From: Diabrotica undecimpunctata
Lineage: Eukaryota; Arthropoda; Insecta; Coleoptera; Chrysomelidae
Length of the DNA: 64,000 bases
Direction of reading: 5' to 3'
NCBI RefSeq assembly: GCF_040954645.1
Contig: NC_092807.1
Span: 2,232,001-2,296,000, forward strand
Positions 59,945-64,000 of the stretch are shown one piece after another. The notes below the pieces were generated by a model. It saw only the letters and a program-made list of their open reading frames with translations, was not told where the DNA came from and did not search any database. Position 1 is the stretch's first letter, and each line of letters starts with the position of its first letter. The position numbers and the translations under genes were made by a program.

Positions 59945-60345
59945 TTAGATCCAGGAAATAAGAAATTTGGGGTTGCATTTATAGTCGATAATAAACTGAA
60001 AAATCTCGCAACAGATTTTCAAGCAGTCAATGAACGAATATTGTAGTATAAAAATAAGGACGCACTGCTTCAACCTATCCAAAATAAACGTTTACTACCC
60101 AACGAATCAACAAGATGACACCAAAGTGGCTTTTTAATAATTACTAGAACAAATATACGACCTTGCACTAAAAATCACATCAAAATAATCGTAGGTGATA
60201 CAAAAGCAAAGTTAGAAATTGAATAAAAACAGATCAGAATAATTGGGAAGCATAGTCTACATAGAGACATAAATAAAAACGACCAATTTCTTATTGACTT
60301 TGCAGCTAGTAAAAACATGGCATCAATTCTACCCTATTTAAGTAC
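59945..60345 (+). pseudogene. LINE endonuclease fragment
   Basis: Plus-strand pieces read GNKKFGVAFIVDNKLKNLA, DFQAVNERIL, FNLSKINVYYPTNQQDDTKV, LLEQIYDLALKI and, frameshifted, IIVGDTKAKLEI and RPFLIDFAASKNM-like. The order (DFxAVNERI, then INVYAPT, VGDTNAK and LIDFAAS) is that of the AP-type endonuclease of RTE/R1-like LINEs. Frameshifts break it, and no RT follows. Confidence 0.75.
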
Positions 60346-60354
60346 CCTATCGTT

Positions 60355-60726
60355 TAGGTTAAGCTATCATCCCTTCTGCCCACTGTTGATCCCTTAGATG
60401 AGCATTCAAAAAGATGCTATTACCAAATTCAACAGTGGCTTGGCAATGAAAATATCAGAGCAACAGATTGGGGATGGTATTCCAAAGATGGTTTGTTATT
60501 ACCCGTACGCATGAACAAACAACCTGCACCCGATGAACTTTTGAAAATTATTTTTTGCCAATGCAAAAAAGAATGCGGCGTTTCATGTGGGTGCAGAAAA
60601 GTTGATTTATACTGTAACTCTACTTGTTTTGGGTGCTCAGGTGAAGGCTGCAATAATAGTCCACCAATAATTGAAGAAGATGAGGATGACATAGATCACG
60701 ATGAAGATGTAATTGATGACGAATAA
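60355..60726 (+). pseudogene. C-terminal part of a CXC cysteine-rich protein
   Basis: The open frame runs from LSSLLPTVDPLDEHSKRCYY through WLGNENIRATDWGWYSKDGL and PVRMNKQPAPDELLKIIFC to a cysteine cluster, CQCKKECGVSCGCRKVDLYC followed by CNSTCFGCSGEGCNN, and an acidic tail (EEDEDDIDHDEDVIDDE). The spacing of C-x-C and C-C pairs resembles the CXC (tesmin/TSO1-like) motif of a protein family that recurs many times in insect genomes. I recall no proven function for that family. The N-terminal part is missing; the first Met (60511) is probably internal. A piece of a LINE endonuclease lies directly upstream. Confidence 0.6.
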
Positions 60727-60889
60727 AATTAATATTATAATTGTTTTACCTATAAATGTAAATATTTTCAACTATTTATGTAAATGTATAAGAATATATG
60801 GTGCCTTTTTATGTTGATAAATTTTTTTGTATTTAATTCTACTTTTTTCAATTTATATCTATTAAATTAGTTTATAAAAACTGCAATGT

Positions 60890-61480
60890 TTTAAAGGGTG
60901 ATTTTCAAAAGTTGAAAAGTTGCAAAATTTTGGCAAAAAATTGTTTTCACCTATACCACTCATAACAATTGATTTTTAAGGGTTGAAAATTTATGAAATT
61001 GTATTTTAATGTATAAAAAAATCACTATTTAACTAATCCAAACCAAATTTCACTCATCTTAAGATTTGTAATGTTATTTTACAATTTTTGACAATTTGGG
61101 GTAGTTTTCACCCCTAAGAACAATATGGGTTCATCTGCATGACATAAACTATAAAGCAGAGGGTGAGTTGAGCTTAAATCCAAATTTTTATCCAAATCGA
61201 TCGAAGGCGAAATCATTTTTTTAGAATTAGTAATTTTTTTACATTAATCTCTAACAAGGGTTGCTTTTTAAGGGTTGAAATATGATGGAACTCTATTCAA
61301 AAGTATAAAATAATCATTATTTAACTAATTCAAACCAAATCTTACCCATATTCAGGTTATTTTATAATTTTTGACAATTAGGGGTAGTTTTCACCCTTAA
61401 ACCCTTCAACGTACTTCGGTTCGATATAGATTTTGATCCTTGGGCTATCACCTACCTTCTGTTAAAATTTCAACTCAATC
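60890..61480. repeat. Two diverged direct repeats, about 290-bp spacing
   Basis: The blocks tttttaagggttgaaa (near 60972 and 61266), tatttaactaat-caaacca (near 61026 and 61318) and gggtagttttcaccc (near 61100 and 61382) occur in the same order twice. The units are clearly diverged. No coding content. Confidence 0.8.
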
Positions 61481-63395
61481 CATGCAAGACGAAAAAATTG
61501 CGAGGTTTTAACTTTTTTCGAGCTTCATTTCCTGAACTATAGATACTGAAGTTTTTTCTTACAAATGAATTAAGTTTGTTCTTACAACTCAATAATTACA
61601 AGGAGAAATAACCTTATATCTTAATATAAAAAAAATTTCTGTCCCGTAACCCATAACATCATTTTTTGTTATTAAATTTTAGGACTTTCTCGATCAATAA
61701 TGAATAATAAATATGCTTTTGGATACTATTAGATATATAATCCAAAAAGTTATAGAAAGATTCCCTTAAAAAAATCGCTAATTTTTTAAGACGATATAAG
61801 CACCCAACAAGACAAAAAATATTGTTAATAGTAGACTGTGTTGCCGAGGGTCTGAGGCTGGGGTTTCTTCGGTCCTACAGAACCCCACGGACTTCGTACG
61901 GTCTTCAGATTTCGACCGTAAGGAGCATCTAGTGTCCATGCTTCTTTGTCTTTTTATTTAGGTTGCAAGGTACTACGTGTGTCTTGTGACGGCACGGTTT
62001 ATGCTATTTGCACTCGTAAATGGGAACCTATTTTTAGATTTCGTCACAAGATTTGTAATGATTTACGTGTAACCTTAATTTGAGGCTAAACACGCCTGCA
62101 GAGCACATATAAAATGGGGCCGTATGATGTCGATGAGAGAAATATCACAAGTCCAAAATACAGAGTAACTGGGTATAATTCGAGCGTTAGCTCTCCCGCA
62201 AGAATTATATAAGTAAATATGCAATAATAAAATAGCAAAATAGAAATTAAATGAGTATTAATTGATGAGCACTGATTAATTGTATGATCTACGGAGTAGA
62301 ACTGTCACAAAATCAAATGTACAAAAACAATCAAATAGCGAACATATATGTCAAGAGAAATAAAAAGGAAGATTTATAAACTGGTGGATGTATAAACACC
62401 TAACCTAGGAGTCTTCGATTACAAAGTGAAACTCGAACTATCTTCTGACTTAAAATGTCCGTTCTTTTATCCCTGAGATTCCTTTGTTCTCAGGGATTAT
62501 GACGCTGTAAGAGGTGCTGTCGATACGCTGATTGGTCAGTAAATGATAGCGTCCGACAACAACTGAAACCTGCTGTTGAATCTAGATCTAGATTACTACT
62601 TTACTACTACATTACCGGATAGTTACCAGATAGTTCCGGATAGTACTGGATAGTTTACCGAATAGTTACCTACTACATTACCGGATAGTTCTTTGCAGTT
62701 TCTGCACTGGTTTAGGGTACGATTTTTGCCTAAAGTGGTGTTATATAACTGATCTTCCATTCTTGAGAAATATTATTTTTATTTATACACCTTTTAAACA
62801 CGGCGGAGAGGCACTACAACAAGATCAGAATCAAGTCTTCAGAATTGTCTTAAATAGGAAAAACATATTGTAACCAATTTTAAGAGACCTCTTTCTTCTT
62901 AAGCCGGCTCTGCACGTTCTTATCAATTAAGCCCGCTTTTCCGAAATATATTCCCGCCATGAAATTTTAGATCTCCGCTTCCAAGAATATCACAAATTAT
63001 CCGCATTAGTTTTTATATCTAATTAAAGTAATGGGTGATAAAAACGTCACGGAAACATTCGAATAATATTAAAAAATTTTCTAGTGTTATGACATCGATT
63101 AGGATGCTGATAAGTTTCGTTAATTAACGTTCCAAACTGAAACTAATTCAGATGAAGATAAGAGGCAGCACAGTAGCCGTGAGTGTTGTCCTTTTAACAG
63201 CCTGAACACACACCAATGACGATGGACAGTGTCGGGCGAAGAGAAAATCAGAAAATCAGCATTTAAATAAAATACCTCTCTCATTTAAATTTGAACGTAA
63301 AAAAATAAAATCTGTTTTTAGGCAAATATTTAACTATTTAGTTTTTTTTTATTTCTAGATTAATATATCACAGCGTAATAGGCAGTACAGTAGAC
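61481..63395. other. No gene seen; hairpin and short repeats
   Basis: Contains a TATA-like atataaaatggggcc (about 62109) in a moderately GC-rich stretch, 61840-62200. A hairpin lies at 62469-62497 and a short repeated array at 62590-62695. Part of this may be an LTR or other non-coding element, but ends and target duplications were not found. Confidence 0.4.
62590..62695. repeat. Short degenerate tandem array (CCGGATAGTTA-like)
   Basis: About seven copies of an 11-base unit with variants ccggatagtta, ccagatagtt, actggatagtt and accgaatagtt. The longer block tactacattaccggatagtt occurs at about 62607 and 62669. Confidence 0.8.
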
Positions 63396-63399
63396 TTCT

Positions 63400-64000
63400 A
63401 AACGAAACTACATGTGCTTCTTGATCATTTGCCCATCTCATTTAGGGCCTTCCTCTACTTCGTTTATATTCCCACGGTCTCCAACTTATAAGAAATTTCT
63501 TCCATCGGTGTTCTCTTTGTCTTGTGTCCGGCAAATCTCCATTTCAATTTTGCAACTTCTTGTCTAACATCCCTCACTTTTGTTTTCTCTCTTATTCACT
63601 CGTTTCTCTTTTTATCCATTAGTCTTATGTGCCACATTTCTCTTTCCATTGCTCTTTGGGTTTTTATGATTTTGTCCATGTTTGCTTTTGTAAATGTCCA
63701 CGTTTGGAAACCATAAGAGATAACAGGGAGTACGCATTGATTGAATTTGGTCTTAAGATGCTGTGGATATCTTTTGTTTTTAAGAATGTAGCTTAGTTTG
63801 CCAAATGCCGCCTATGCCAGTCTAACCCGTCTTTTATCTTTGCTGTTTGCTTTTCTTTGTTAAGTTTTATAGTTTGACCCAGTTATATATAATCCTGAGC
63901 TTGTTTTATTTCATCTTGTCCAATCCTCATTGTGATTTCTTCATCTGTAATTTGTTATGATTTTGGTCTTGCTGTAAGTTTATATTAAGGCTTATCTTTC
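63400..64000 (-). pseudogene. RTE-like LINE, C-terminal fragment, runs off window
   Basis: Conceptual minus-strand translation with frameshifts gives LGQTIKLNKEKQTAKI (about 63880), KTKDIHSIL-like (about 63765), SLMVSKRGHLQKQTWTKS (about 63710), VRDVRQEVAKLKWRFAGHKT (about 63560) and RWNKFLISWRPWEYKRSRGRP (about 63450). The blocks match the region after the RT in BovB-like proteins. It is decayed and extends beyond base 64000. Confidence 0.75.

Overview
This window looks like transposon-dense intergenic DNA from an arthropod, most likely an insect and possibly a beetle. The DNA is AT-rich. I find no operons and no coding gene that I can assign to the host. The recognisable content is non-LTR retrotransposons (RTE-like, jockey-like and related families), IS630/Tc1/mariner DNA transposons, two piggyBac remnants, a hAT remnant, two copies of a tyrosine-recombinase (Crypton-like) element, a solo LTR, foldback elements and microsatellites. 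The species call is inference from this repeat mixture. Nearly every coding sequence is truncated, frameshifted or missing catalytic residues; the main exception is the open reading frame at 55026-57005.

Layout. At 1-7 kb there are LINE fragments, a palindromic foldback element and a dead Tc1 transposase. At 7030-14584 lies a 7.6-kb mariner-type transposon (element B) with terminal inverted repeats of about 580-610 bp. A second mariner-type transposon (element A, 7064-9111) sits inside B's left repeat. A Sailor-like transposase with DD82E spacing lies in B's interior. At 15-22 kb there are LINEs, including a three-level nest: an RTE LINE holds a palindromic TA-flanked element, which holds another LINE. 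At 23-32 kb there are RTE-like and jockey LINEs, a tandem 475-bp repeat and a LINE with endonuclease and RT. At 32-37 kb there is Crypton copy 1, a piggyBac 3' end and an RTE-like LINE carrying a solo LTR with a visible promoter. At 37-52 kb there are more LINEs, a DDE-like transposase pseudogene, a second piggyBac and a hAT C-terminal fragment. At 53-57 kb Crypton copy 2 is split by two LINEs, one of which keeps an open RT frame. At 58-64 kb there are endonuclease and CXC-domain fragments, simple and tandem repeats and a final RTE-like LINE that runs off the window.

The strongest evidence is structural. At five places an insertion can be removed on paper, with its target-site duplication, to give back either the sequence of the other repeat copy or an open reading frame: element A in B's repeat, the palindromic element in the RTE LINE, the LINE in that element, the LINE fragment in jockey and the solo LTR in a LINE. 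This gives a relative insertion history. The most unusual feature is that the long terminal repeats of A and B each look like small TA-bounded elements themselves, so both resemble composite transposons. Element B's transposase also appears to contain a spliceosomal intron.
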